DNA of 64,000 nt from an uncultured Bacteroidales bacterium (GTDB taxonomy: Bacteria > Bacteroidota > Bacteroidia > Bacteroidales > F082): positions 1-64,000 of the forward strand of contig ONFF01000014.1 in the NCBI GenBank assembly GCA_900317055.1, written 5' to 3'. Positions 8,854-16,231 of this stretch are shown piece by piece. Both the position numbers and the translations under genes were made by a program. Position 1 is the first letter of the stretch, and each line of letters opens with the position of its first letter. The notes under the pieces were generated by a model. It was not told where the DNA came from and did not search any database. It saw only the letters and a program-made list of their open reading frames with translations.

Positions 8854-9726
8854 CTAGTCCTCATTGCGGGCTTGACCCGCAATCTCCCAAGCGAGAAAGA
8901 CACATCTTCGCATTTGGGAGATGGCGGATGTTCCTCCGCCATGAGGGCATAGGGTATGAGTGTCGTTGTACCCAGTGGTTTGTCTCGAACGGATTATCGA
9001 TTTCACTTTCTCAATCATCGCCAGCGTCTCCTCTTCCGTAGCGCAATTGAGGTAATACAATTTGCCGTCCAGAGTGCGCACTTCGAGGAGCGGACCGCCA
9101 TCAACGCAGACAAACAATATGCATCTTTCGCCTCCTTTCTTGCGGAAATGCCCTATGCCAACATCATCGGTAGCAATGCCGTTAGTACGGATGGGAAAAT
9201 CAGGCCAATCGGTCAACACATTGACCTCGGTAATGTCGTTCATGGAAATCGAGGCACTATATCCGCCACCTTTGGCCGTGATGTAATCCTCTGACACTTC
9301 AACCGTAGCAGGTTTGGTGCCGACAAAATAGAAAATGACCGTAGACAAAAGAATCACCGCGACCACGATAAGTGCAATTCGGCTTTTACGCCTCTCCTTC
9401 CTGCCCGCCTCACCCTGCATTCCTGCATCGTATCTCCTCGATAATAAAATGACGGCAACCACCATGGCAAAAATCACAGCCATCATCAGCGCAAAATGAA
9501 TGCCTTCTGGAATATGCACCAAGGTTGACAAACCTCCCAAAAGCAGCATCACGGCGCCACTGATGAGCAGCGCATTACGCACAACACGCCTCAAGCCGTC
9601 AAGATCGACCTTGGACAAGCGCTCCTTCGACATGGTGTTTACGCCCGAAATCAACTTCGGAAACTTATAGACCATCCAGCCCGTGAGCATCAAAATCGCG
9701 CCCATCATTAAATCTGTCCAAAACAT
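8854..9726 (-). CDS. DUF3784 membrane protein with PH-like domain
   Basis: 290 residues. The first 60 match DUF3784 (GWMVYKFPKLISGVNTMSKE, then two membrane helices). A third helix near residue 130 precedes a beta-rich domain (EVSEDYITAKGGGYSASI through ERCILFVCVDGG) that resembles bacterial PH domains. The last 35 or so residues (from about HTLCPHGGGTSAIS) are translated from an intergenic repeat element (8862-8960) that has replaced or extended the original C-terminus. Role unknown; it belongs to the SPFH/CPBP membrane cluster. Confidence 0.75.
   Translation of the reverse strand: MFWTDLMMGAILMLTGWMVYKFPKLISGVNTMSKERLSKVDLDGLRRVVRNALLISGAVMLLLGGLSTLVHIPEGIHFALMMAVIFAMVVAVILLSRRYDAGMQGEAGRKERRKSRIALIVVAVILLSTVIFYFVGTKPATVEVSEDYITAKGGGYSASISMNDITEVNVLTDWPDFPIRTNGIATDDVGIGHFRKKGGERCILFVCVDGGPLLEVRTLDGKLYYLNCATEEETLAMIEKVKSIIRSRQTTGYNDTHTLCPHGGGTSAISQMRRCVFLAWEIAGQARNED
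8862..8960. repeat. Palindromic repeat element fused to a gene end
   Basis: The element contains the palindrome TTGCGGGCTTGACCCGCAA and a second inverted pair around GGAGATGGCGG/CCGCCATGAGG. This kind of unit is dispersed in many bacterial genomes. Here it supplies the last coding bases and stop codon of the DUF3784 protein. Confidence 0.6.
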
Positions 9727-9744
9727 AATTCTTTCCTATTTAGT

Positions 9745-9879
9745 TTACAATTAAATAAGTCACACTTAACGCAAGCCCCTTTTTCATGTTTCCGTCTTTT
9801 TCAGGATGCCGTTTCAACCGAAAGGCAAACCAAACCGCAATGGCGAATACAAAGATTTGACTAACCAAAATAGTTTATT
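9745..9879 (-). pseudogene. Truncated copy of the neighbouring small membrane protein gene
   Basis: On the minus strand a frame encodes AVWFAFRLKRHPEKDGNMKK, nearly the same as residues 12-31 of the gene at 9880-10272 (VWFAIRLKRHPEKDGNMKK); about 60 bases are almost identical (9776-9837 against 10192-10253). After that block the copy diverges and stops. It looks like the 5' end of a paralogue left by deletion or partial duplication. Confidence 0.6.
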
Positions 9880-10272
9880 TCAAATTAAGACATAACAAAT
9901 ATAATAGACAATGAACCCAATCACAAGCCAAGCCACAAGCCAAACTGTAATAAATACCTTCTCAAATTTACTCAACTCACCAATAAAACGCCATTTGATG
10001 ATGACAAACACCAAGGGAAGGACACAACCCATAATCCACATCAAAATACCTTCATTCAGGCCAAAAATGATTTGAATCAACGCCGCCATCGTCAAAGCGA
10101 GAGCAGCAGTCAAGTAATTGACCATAAAGAAATTCTGCATTCTTTTCTCGTATTCAGTGCCTCGTTGTTCTGACATCACCTTTTTCATGTTTCCGTCTTT
10201 TTCAGGATGCCGTTTCAACCGAATGGCAAACCAAACCATGATGAGGGCGAATATTATTAAGTATATTGCCAT
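9880..10272 (-). CDS. Small multi-spanning membrane protein
   Basis: 130 residues with four predicted membrane segments (residues 2-16, about 50-68, 72-92, 105-129) and a charged cytoplasmic loop RLKRHPEKDGNMKK. I do not recognise a named family. It lies between the DUF3784 and SPFH genes on the same strand and probably belongs to that operon. A partial copy of its 5' end lies immediately downstream. Confidence 0.7.
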   Translation of the reverse strand: MAIYLIIFALIMVWFAIRLKRHPEKDGNMKKVMSEQRGTEYEKRMQNFFMVNYLTAALALTMAALIQIIFGLNEGILMWIMGCVLPLVFVIIKWRFIGELSKFEKVFITVWLVAWLVIGFIVYYICYVLI

Positions 10273-10290
10273 TGTTTCTTCTATATTTCG

Positions 10291-10326
10291 TGTAGGAGAG
10301 CGGCTATCACATGTGATAGCCCTACA
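10291..10326. repeat. Perfect palindrome hairpin between membrane genes
   Basis: GGCTATCACATGTGATAGCC is a perfect 20-base palindrome, extended by outer TGTAGG/CCTACA arms. No T-run follows, so it is more likely an mRNA-stabilising or dispersed repeat hairpin than a terminator. Confidence 0.6.
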
Positions 10327-10349
10327 ACTCCTAACTGTTAACTATCAGC

Positions 10350-11294
10350 TCAATACAGGCTTCCCGTATTCACCACCGGTTGGGCCGACTCGTCGGCGCA
10401 GAGCACCACCATCAGGTTGCTCACCATGGAGGCCTTGCGTTCCTCATCGAGTTCGACAACACCTTCATCCTTCAATTTGTCCAAAGCCATCTTGACCATC
10501 GACACGGCACCTTCCACGATCTTCTCACGAGCCGAGATAATGGCGGCAGCCTGTTGACGACGCAGCATCACGGCGGCAATCTCAGGCGAATAAGCCAGAT
10601 AGTTGATTCTCGCCTCAAGCACTTCCAGGCCTGACATGGCCAGACGCTCATTCAGCTTGGCCAACAACACATCGTTGATTTCCTTGCCGCCGGCACGAAG
10701 GGTCAGTTCATCCTTTTCGGCCTCGTTTTCATCGTAGGCGTACATGCCCGCCACCTCACGCAAGGCGGCATCACTCTGCACCTTGATGAAGCTCTCAAAG
10801 GCCTTCATGCGGTTGGAGACCGACACCGTAGCGGTGCTACCAGCCGCGCCGCCCGCCATGGTCTGCGAGTCAATCTCGAACATGGCCTTGTAAGTGTCCT
10901 TCAGCTTCCACACCAAGATCTGGCCAATCATAATCGGGTTACCCGTCTTGTCGTTCACCTTGATGTTGTCAGGGTTGAGGTTACGGGCACGCAACGAGAC
11001 CTTTTTGGAAGTCATGAAGGGATTGACCCAGTGAAAGCCCGTCTTGGTGAAAGTGCCTTTGTACTTGCCGAAAAACAGCATCACCATAGCCTCGTTAGGC
11101 TCCAACTTGCGGAAGCCGATGGGCCAAATGCAGGCCAGCAAAAATCCGATGACCGAAAGGATAGGTGTTGAAAAATCATTCAATGCAAATGCGACAATAC
11201 CCCAAATGCTCAGGGCGATGATAGCGAGTTCAATGAACAATGCGACGAATCCGTTCATCGCGAAACCTTTGAATTCAAATTCTTTTGTTTCCAT
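10350..11294 (-). CDS. SPFH/Band 7 domain membrane protein
   Basis: 314 residues. Two hydrophobic segments (about 14-55) anchor the N-terminus. The SPFH domain follows from GFRKLEPNEAMVMLFFGKYKG to about residue 250, including LRARNLNPDNIKVNDKTGNP and the helical EARINYLAYSPEIAAVMLRR. It should form oligomeric rings at the membrane, like stomatins. In Bacteroides this type of protein usually sits with an Arc-like protein and small membrane proteins, as here. Its promoter is the minus-strand pair at 11340-11368. Confidence 0.9.
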   Translation of the reverse strand: METKEFEFKGFAMNGFVALFIELAIIALSIWGIVAFALNDFSTPILSVIGFLLACIWPIGFRKLEPNEAMVMLFFGKYKGTFTKTGFHWVNPFMTSKKVSLRARNLNPDNIKVNDKTGNPIMIGQILVWKLKDTYKAMFEIDSQTMAGGAAGSTATVSVSNRMKAFESFIKVQSDAALREVAGMYAYDENEAEKDELTLRAGGKEINDVLLAKLNERLAMSGLEVLEARINYLAYSPEIAAVMLRRQQAAAIISAREKIVEGAVSMVKMALDKLKDEGVVELDEERKASMVSNLMVVLCADESAQPVVNTGSLY

Positions 11295-11339
11295 AGTTTT
11301 ATAGTTTTATGATATTATTTTGATATTATTTTGATGTGG

Positions 11340-11368
11340 CAAAAATACAATAATTTTGGAACATGCAA
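11340..11368 (-). promoter_or_regulatory. Bacteroidetes-type promoter for the SPFH operon
   Basis: On the minus strand TTG (11366-11368), 18 bases, then TATTTTTG (11340-11347), about 45 bases before the SPFH start. Spacing and both boxes fit the TTTG/TAnnTTTG pattern. Confidence 0.6.
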
Positions 11369-11385
11369 GAAAAAATTGAACTTTT

Positions 11386-11419
11386 TTTGAAAATTTTTCC
11401 TTTTTATGCATTATTTTTG
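11386..11419 (+). promoter_or_regulatory. Bacteroidetes-type promoter for the M48 peptidase
   Basis: TTTG (11386-11389), 22 bases, then TATTTTTG (11412-11419), 38 bases before the ATG at 11458. It is divergent from the SPFH promoter. Confidence 0.5.
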
Positions 11420-11457
11420 CGGTGACAAAACGGATAACAATCAAAAACTTATTCAAT

Positions 11458-12384
11458 ATGAAGAAATTAGCATTACTTGGAGCTTTGGCCGTCATGATGA
11501 TGACCAGTTGCTCAACCTTGAAAATCGTGGACCAAAACTCCGCCATCAACGCGGGGACTGCCGCCGTGCAAGCCTTGACCATCAGTGACGCACAAGTCAA
11601 GCAGCTGTGCAGCCAATACATGGTGGAATCCGATGGGCAGAACACCATCTTGCCTGCCGACAACAGCTACACGCAACGCCTAAGCCGCATCATGTCCAGG
11701 TTCCACAACATCAGCAATTTGGACTTGAACTACAAAGTGTATCAATCCAACACGGTCAACGCCTTCGCCAGCGGCGACGGTAGTGTGCGTGTCTATACCG
11801 GCTTGATGGATGTAATGAATGACGACGAGGTGTTTGCCGTCATCGGTCACGAATTGGGGCATCTTATTAATAAGGATGTGCGCGACGCTTATCGTGCCGC
11901 CTATCTCGTGGTAGCCGCCCGTTACGGTATCGCTGCCGTCAACACTACGGCTGGTGCCCTATCGACGGGTTTCCTCGGCGACATCGGTCAACAGCTGGCC
12001 CAAAACGCCTACTCGCGCCGCCAAGAGACCCAAGCCGACGAGACCGCCTTCCAGTTCTGCGTCCAAAATGGTGTGGATCCTTACGCCATGTATCACGCTC
12101 TGAATGTGCTGACCCAACTCAGCGGAGAGAGCGGACAACAGAGTAAACTGGCTGAATTGCTTTCCACACACCCCAACACCTCCAAGCGTGCCGCCCACAT
12201 CAAGGATATGTGCGAATCAGCGGGTTACAAGATGAGTACAAAGAGCAACAACAATTCCTCAAATCCCAAGGGCTCTTCCACCAAGCCCAGTGTCACCAAG
12301 CCAAAGAAAAACAGCAACAACAACGGCAACAATGACAACGGCTCAACAGGAGCGGGCAAGAAACCAACTATCAAAAAGAATTAA
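11458..12384 (+). CDS. M48 family zinc metallopeptidase lipoprotein
   Basis: 308 residues. I chose the ATG at 11458 because it opens a lipoprotein signal peptide with lipobox MMTSC; the frame upstream to 11422 is leader. The M48 motif GHELGH at about residue 130 gives the two zinc histidines and catalytic glutamate, and ETQADETAF supplies the third ligand region. The domain resembles LoiP/BepA-type periplasmic peptidases that process or degrade outer membrane proteins. The last 70 residues are a low-complexity Ser/Asn/Lys tail. A bidirectional terminator follows at once. Confidence 0.88.
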   Translation: MKKLALLGALAVMMMTSCSTLKIVDQNSAINAGTAAVQALTISDAQVKQLCSQYMVESDGQNTILPADNSYTQRLSRIMSRFHNISNLDLNYKVYQSNTVNAFASGDGSVRVYTGLMDVMNDDEVFAVIGHELGHLINKDVRDAYRAAYLVVAARYGIAAVNTTAGALSTGFLGDIGQQLAQNAYSRRQETQADETAFQFCVQNGVDPYAMYHALNVLTQLSGESGQQSKLAELLSTHPNTSKRAAHIKDMCESAGYKMSTKSNNNSSNPKGSSTKPSVTKPKKNSNNNGNNDNGSTGAGKKPTIKKN

Positions 12385-12386
12385 TT

Positions 12387-12414
12387 GAAAAGCCGAGTTC
12401 GCTCGGCTTTTTTT
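12387..12414. terminator. Bidirectional terminator between convergent genes
   Basis: AGCCGAG (12391-12397) pairs with CTCGGCT (12402-12408) around a four-base loop, with A-run before and T-run after, so it works on both strands. Its T-run reaches the stop codon of the convergent gene. Confidence 0.85.
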
Positions 12415-15394
12415 ATGCAGTTTTGAAGCCTTCAGCCAAGGCCTTGAATTTACGCCCACGCTCCTCAAAGTTCTTGTATTGGTCATAGCTGGAGGCAGCG
12501 GGCGAAAGCAGGCAGACATCGCCAGGCTTGGCGTGAGTAGCGAGGTAGGCGAAGGCTTCTTCCATGGAGGCATAATAATATAAGGTCGGCCCTTCGACCC
12601 TTCGAGTGGCCTCAGGGACAACGGGCTCAGGGACCTTAGCTTCTGACAGCCGCTTTGCGTCATTGCGAGGAACGAAGCAATCCAGATTGGTCGGCCCTTC
12701 GACAGGCTCAGGGATCTCTGTATTGCAGGCCGTTGAGCCTGTCGAAACGCCGTAATTTCTTACTAATTGCATCATCCTCTCCCCTGCTTTTCCAGTGAAT
12801 AACAAATGTGGCACGGGATGTTCTTTCAGATAGTCCACCAAGGGCTGGTAGTCGATGCCGCGATCGAAGCCACCAAGGAGCAGGAAATCGACGCGCCCTA
12901 AGGCCCGGCAAGCTGAGATGGTGGCCTGAGGAATGGTGGAGATGCTGTCGTTGACGAAGGTCACGCCACCGAAGGTGCCGACTGGCTCCAAACGATGTTC
13001 CAAGGGCTTGAAAGTATAGAGATAAGGCACAAGCTCACGGATATCCACGCCATAGGCATAACACGCCAACAGAGCCGCTTTGACATTCAATAGGTTATGC
13101 TCCCCAAGCAGCGGCAAGGCCGAGCGGTCGACCAAATCATCGATGTCAAACAAGGAGAACACGATGTTGTTGACAAAAAGCCTCCACGCCTCCTCCATCA
13201 AAGTCTCATGGATGACGGCCGTATCATCCTCGCCCATATAGCGCATGATGTTGAGTTTGGCCCCTGCATAGCGTTGCATCGTACCAAAATGGTCGAGATG
13301 TTCCTCAAAGATGTTAAGCAACACGCCCACACGAGGACTGTTGTGCACATATTCCAACTGGTGCGCCGAAAGTTCATAGACCACGATGCTTTCGGGCTTG
13401 ATGTCTTCCATCACATCGAAACAAGGTATGCCGATGTTGCCAGTGAGAATAGCATCACGACCTGAGGATTTCAGCATATGATAGATGAGGCTTGTTGTTG
13501 TGCTTTTACCTTTTGTGCCTGTAATGCCGATAGTTTGGTCATGGAACTGGCTGAGGAACAGATCTGTCTGTGAGGTAATCTCCGCCCCTTTCGTGTCGAA
13601 ATCCTTGAGTGAGATGCCTGGTGTCTTGATGACGATGTCGAAGTCGTACATGGCCTCAAGATAACCTGTGCCAAAATATTGCACAGCCTCCATTTGGTTC
13701 TTGTCGGCCACTGCAACGACTGCTTCCGGCAGGTATTTGTTCAGAAAGCGCAAGGTCGACTTTCCCTCGCGTCCAAAACCAAGAATGAGGATGCGCTTGC
13801 CGCGCAATCGATTCAGTATCAGGTCGAACCTACTGCCCATGTCATTGACTCCGTCGAATGCAAAGCATTTCCTGGTTAGGGTTGTGGGCTGGAAGGAATC
13901 TATGGGCAGTGACACTGGAGTTCCTATACCTTCATTCAAAGCTGTTTTCAAGATTTGCTCAAACTTTGTGGGCAAGAAATGGTGGGTGTTGAAGCGGGAA
14001 AGAATTTCATTAACGGTCGGCCCTTCGACAGGTTCAGGGACCTTAACAAAAGCAGCGGTCATTGAGCCTGTCGAAATGCCTGCGTCCTTCAAACATGCCC
14101 TCACCTCTTCCACGGTGCCAACACACTCGAAAGGTTTCACGGCGGCGGTGCCATTCAACTCTTCTAAAATGGGTCGCAAACTCTCATCCGCCATCAAGTC
14201 CTTGCCAAAGATGGCCGTCAACTTTTCCCTCGAAAGGAAAGGCGACAAGATAATCCATGTGAACAGGCACTTGGGACATTTGCCGCACCAAGAGTCGGTC
14301 TTGCTGCCCGCATTGCAACTGCGGAACACGGAATGATAGGCCTCGCATTGTGAGAACAACTTTGCAATCTGCAACTCACTCAATGGACGCAAGAAGCTGA
14401 AATACTGTACTTCATCGCTCAGATTCTCGGCCACATAGTTTCTAAAGTCACTCTCAAACTCGATAGATTTGCTGTACTGATGGTTGATGTTCGTCCCAGG
14501 AACAGTGCTTTCGTTTGCGCTGTTTTCGTTCGACAGGGCAATATACTTTGAACGACTACCAAACGCCACCAAAATGCTGATAAAAGCCAGCAAAGCCGAA
14601 AAAGGCGTATGTCCGTTGAGATAACCTTCCGCATTGAGTTTCAGCATGGTCGGGTCAAGGGTGCGGTTGATGATGATGAACTCGTTTTCTTTGTAACCTG
14701 CTGTCTTCACACAGTTTAAGGTCGCGCCACGGGGATTCACGATCAATGGAATGACGGGCATTTCATTGCGCAAACACTCGAGCGTGACAACAGAATCCTT
14801 GCCGCCTCCGATGGGAACTAAAGTGCGTTCTTCAAACTTGACGCTGCCCATAGATTCCTTTTCCTCAAAATGTATGCAGCTGCCCATGTCATTGACTCCG
14901 TCGAATGCAAAGCATTTCCCAGGTTGGATGTGCGATGGCATGGAATCTATGGGCAGCGTCACAATCTCCATCAAATCCGCTTCCGAAACCGTGATAGTAT
15001 TCAAATACAAAAACTCACCCAATCCATTGTAATACAATTTCTTCCAAAACGCTTTCTGCGACTCGGTCATGGCAAAAGGCTTCACCACCACCCGTTTCGG
15101 GCAAGCGATTTTCCAATAACTCACCAATTCTGTCATGCCAATTTGGAAAGCCAAAGTCTGCAATTGCGTTTCGGGGATGCTGTCCCAGTCGAAAAATGGT
15201 CTTGCAGGGATTTCCAAGGTCGGGCGGAAATGGTAGCGCTCGTCCAAGTTGAAGTCGAAAGCCAAGGACAAGGCACCGTTCTCACGCTTCACCGTCTGTC
15301 GTTCGAAAGTGAAAGTCGAAAACTCCCTTCGCAGGGTGTCGAATTTGGATTGATTGTCGGTTCGTTTCAAGATAAGTTCGATTTTATGCCACAA
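12413..15394 (-). CDS. MurL-MurD2 fusion: UDP-MurNAc-L-Ala-L-Glu ligase and glutamate epimerase
   Basis: 993 residues in two enzymes. Residues about 1-435 match MurL, the ATP-dependent epimerase that turns the L-Glu of UDP-MurNAc-L-Ala-L-Glu to D-Glu (GGGKDS at 196-201; cysteine cluster SWCGKCPKC at 369-377). Residues about 525-990 are a Mur ligase of the MurD type (nucleotide-like fold ILILGFGREGKST; ATP loop GITGTKGKST at 623-632; NDSISTIPQAT; LLLGGFDRG). In Xanthomonas the matching MurD2 and MurL are separate proteins that replace MurI/MurD. Four stretches (about 147-187, 438-460, 496-521, 883-936) are encoded by palindromic repeats inserted in frame. Fusion order here is epimerase then ligase. 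Confidence 0.85.
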   Translation of the reverse strand: MWHKIELILKRTDNQSKFDTLRREFSTFTFERQTVKRENGALSLAFDFNLDERYHFRPTLEIPARPFFDWDSIPETQLQTLAFQIGMTELVSYWKIACPKRVVVKPFAMTESQKAFWKKLYYNGLGEFLYLNTITVSEADLMEIVTLPIDSMPSHIQPGKCFAFDGVNDMGSCIHFEEKESMGSVKFEERTLVPIGGGKDSVVTLECLRNEMPVIPLIVNPRGATLNCVKTAGYKENEFIIINRTLDPTMLKLNAEGYLNGHTPFSALLAFISILVAFGSRSKYIALSNENSANESTVPGTNINHQYSKSIEFESDFRNYVAENLSDEVQYFSFLRPLSELQIAKLFSQCEAYHSVFRSCNAGSKTDSWCGKCPKCLFTWIILSPFLSREKLTAIFGKDLMADESLRPILEELNGTAAVKPFECVGTVEEVRACLKDAGISTGSMTAAFVKVPEPVEGPTVNEILSRFNTHHFLPTKFEQILKTALNEGIGTPVSLPIDSFQPTTLTRKCFAFDGVNDMGSRFDLILNRLRGKRILILGFGREGKSTLRFLNKYLPEAVVAVADKNQMEAVQYFGTGYLEAMYDFDIVIKTPGISLKDFDTKGAEITSQTDLFLSQFHDQTIGITGTKGKSTTTSLIYHMLKSSGRDAILTGNIGIPCFDVMEDIKPESIVVYELSAHQLEYVHNSPRVGVLLNIFEEHLDHFGTMQRYAGAKLNIMRYMGEDDTAVIHETLMEEAWRLFVNNIVFSLFDIDDLVDRSALPLLGEHNLLNVKAALLACYAYGVDIRELVPYLYTFKPLEHRLEPVGTFGGVTFVNDSISTIPQATISACRALGRVDFLLLGGFDRGIDYQPLVDYLKEHPVPHLLFTGKAGERMMQLVRNYGVSTGSTACNTEIPEPVEGPTNLDCFVPRNDAKRLSEAKVPEPVVPEATRRVEGPTLYYYASMEEAFAYLATHAKPGDVCLLSPAASSYDQYKNFEERGRKFKALAEGFKTA
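12584..12634. repeat. In-frame palindromic repeat B, variant copy
   Basis: The copy starts GGTCGGCCCTTCGAC and ends with CTCAGGGACC, as in the other B copies, with an internal partial duplication of CTCAGGGAC. Translated inside the MurL-MurD2 protein as a VPEPVVPEATRRVEGPT segment. Confidence 0.7.
12658..12685. repeat. In-frame dispersed repeat C
   Basis: GTCATTGCGAGGAACGAAGC with a following AATCC is a short element found scattered in many genomes. Here it is read through as LDCFVPRNDA between two B copies. Confidence 0.6.
12690..12750. repeat. In-frame palindromic repeat B, copy 2
   Basis: TTCGACAGGCTCA (12698-12710) and TGAGCCTGTCGAA (12734-12746) form a perfect 13-base inverted repeat. 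Translated as STGSTACNTEIPEPVEGPT in the ligase C-terminal domain. Confidence 0.8.
13834..13913. repeat. In-frame palindromic repeat A, copy 2 (domain junction)
   Basis: Bases 13834-13873 are identical over 40 positions to 14880-14919 in copy 1. Ends CTGCCCAT and ATGGGCAG are inverted. Encodes LPIDSFQPTTLTRKCFAFDG plus VNDMGS exactly between the epimerase and ligase domains. Confidence 0.8.
14016..14081. repeat. In-frame palindromic repeat B, copy 1
   Basis: TTCGACAGGTTCA (14025-14037) faces TGAGCCTGTCGAA (14064-14076), one mismatch in 13. Encodes ISTGSMTAAFVKVPEPVEGPT-like residues near the end of the MurL part. Confidence 0.8.
14840..14960. repeat. In-frame palindromic repeat A, copy 1 (complete)
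   Basis: A 121-base element whose 19-base ends (14840-14858 and 14942-14960) are perfect inverted repeats of GACGCTGCCCATAGATTCC. It carries the 40-base block shared with copy 2. It adds about 40 residues, including KCFAFDGVNDMGS, just before the GGGKDS motif. Confidence 0.85.
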
Positions 15395-15443
15395 AATTAC
15401 GAATTATCACGCGAATATCACCCAAAAACCATATTTTTGCAGG

Positions 15444-16034
15444 ATGGATTTAGGAGAAAAGTTTGTCATACGCAGCAATTCGTTGGAGCCGAAACAAGGT
15501 AAAATCCTGATTTCCGAGCCTTTAATGAACGATTCCCACTTCGGGAGAGCGGTGATTTTACTCATCGACCATGTGGAATCGGAAGGCAGTTTTGGCATCA
15601 TCATCAACAAGAAGCTGGAGGTACAGGTCAACCACATCGTTGACGAGTTCCCCGACTTTGAGGCTCCTGTGTATCTGGGCGGTCCCGTAGCCGAAGACCA
15701 GCTTTTCTTCATCCACACCTTAGGCGAGATGATTCCCGAGTCCTACCCCATCGTCGACGGACTTTATTGGGGCGGCGACCATGAAACCTTATCCACTTTG
15801 ATTCACACGGGCATCGCCAATGAGGACAATGTGCGTTTCTATTTGGGTTATTCAGGATGGGATTCAGGTCAATTGGTCACTGAATTGGTGCGCAACACTT
15901 GGCTCATTGGCGACATTACAGCTGAGCAATACCTCAACACGCCTACCGAAAAAATGTGGCAGTACTTTGTCAATCAGATGGGGCACTCCTACGACATGTG
16001 GAAGCATTTTCCAAAGGACTTTCAAGATAATTAA
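15444..16034 (+). CDS. YqgE/AlgH family protein
   Basis: 196 residues matching the full UPF0301 (YqgE/AlgH) family: GKILISEPLMNDSHFGRAVI near the start, GIIINKK, the conserved PVYLGGPV and a C-terminal YLGYSGWDSGQL. The role is not settled; members are linked to regulation of exopolysaccharide or stress genes. The start at 15444 fits the family's N-terminus; the frame upstream to 15354 is antisense to the MurL start and is leader. A TATTTTTG box at 15433-15440 ends only three bases before the ATG, so the transcript could be leaderless. Confidence 0.9.
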   Translation: MDLGEKFVIRSNSLEPKQGKILISEPLMNDSHFGRAVILLIDHVESEGSFGIIINKKLEVQVNHIVDEFPDFEAPVYLGGPVAEDQLFFIHTLGEMIPESYPIVDGLYWGGDHETLSTLIHTGIANEDNVRFYLGYSGWDSGQLVTELVRNTWLIGDITAEQYLNTPTEKMWQYFVNQMGHSYDMWKHFPKDFQDN

Positions 16035-16082
16035 CAAAGACATATGGTAAATAATAAATAAGCAATTTATGCAGAACTATAC

Positions 16083-16160
16083 GACTATGACTTGTGACAA
16101 TGACTATGACCGCTCCAACGGAAATGAAAGCAGTCATGGTCATTGTCAGTGGTCATAGTC
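16083..16160. repeat. Long imperfect hairpin in intergenic region
   Basis: Arms 16083-16110 and 16133-16160 are 28 bases each and pair at about 24 positions (GACTATGAC at one end, GTCATAGTC at the other). No T-run directly follows. It may end the YqgE transcript or be a dispersed repeat. Confidence 0.6.
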
Positions 16161-16231
16161 AAAAATTAAGAGAAAAAAACAAAGCAGTTTAGTTTTGAAC
16201 AATTACTTAATAATCAACTAATAAATTAAAA

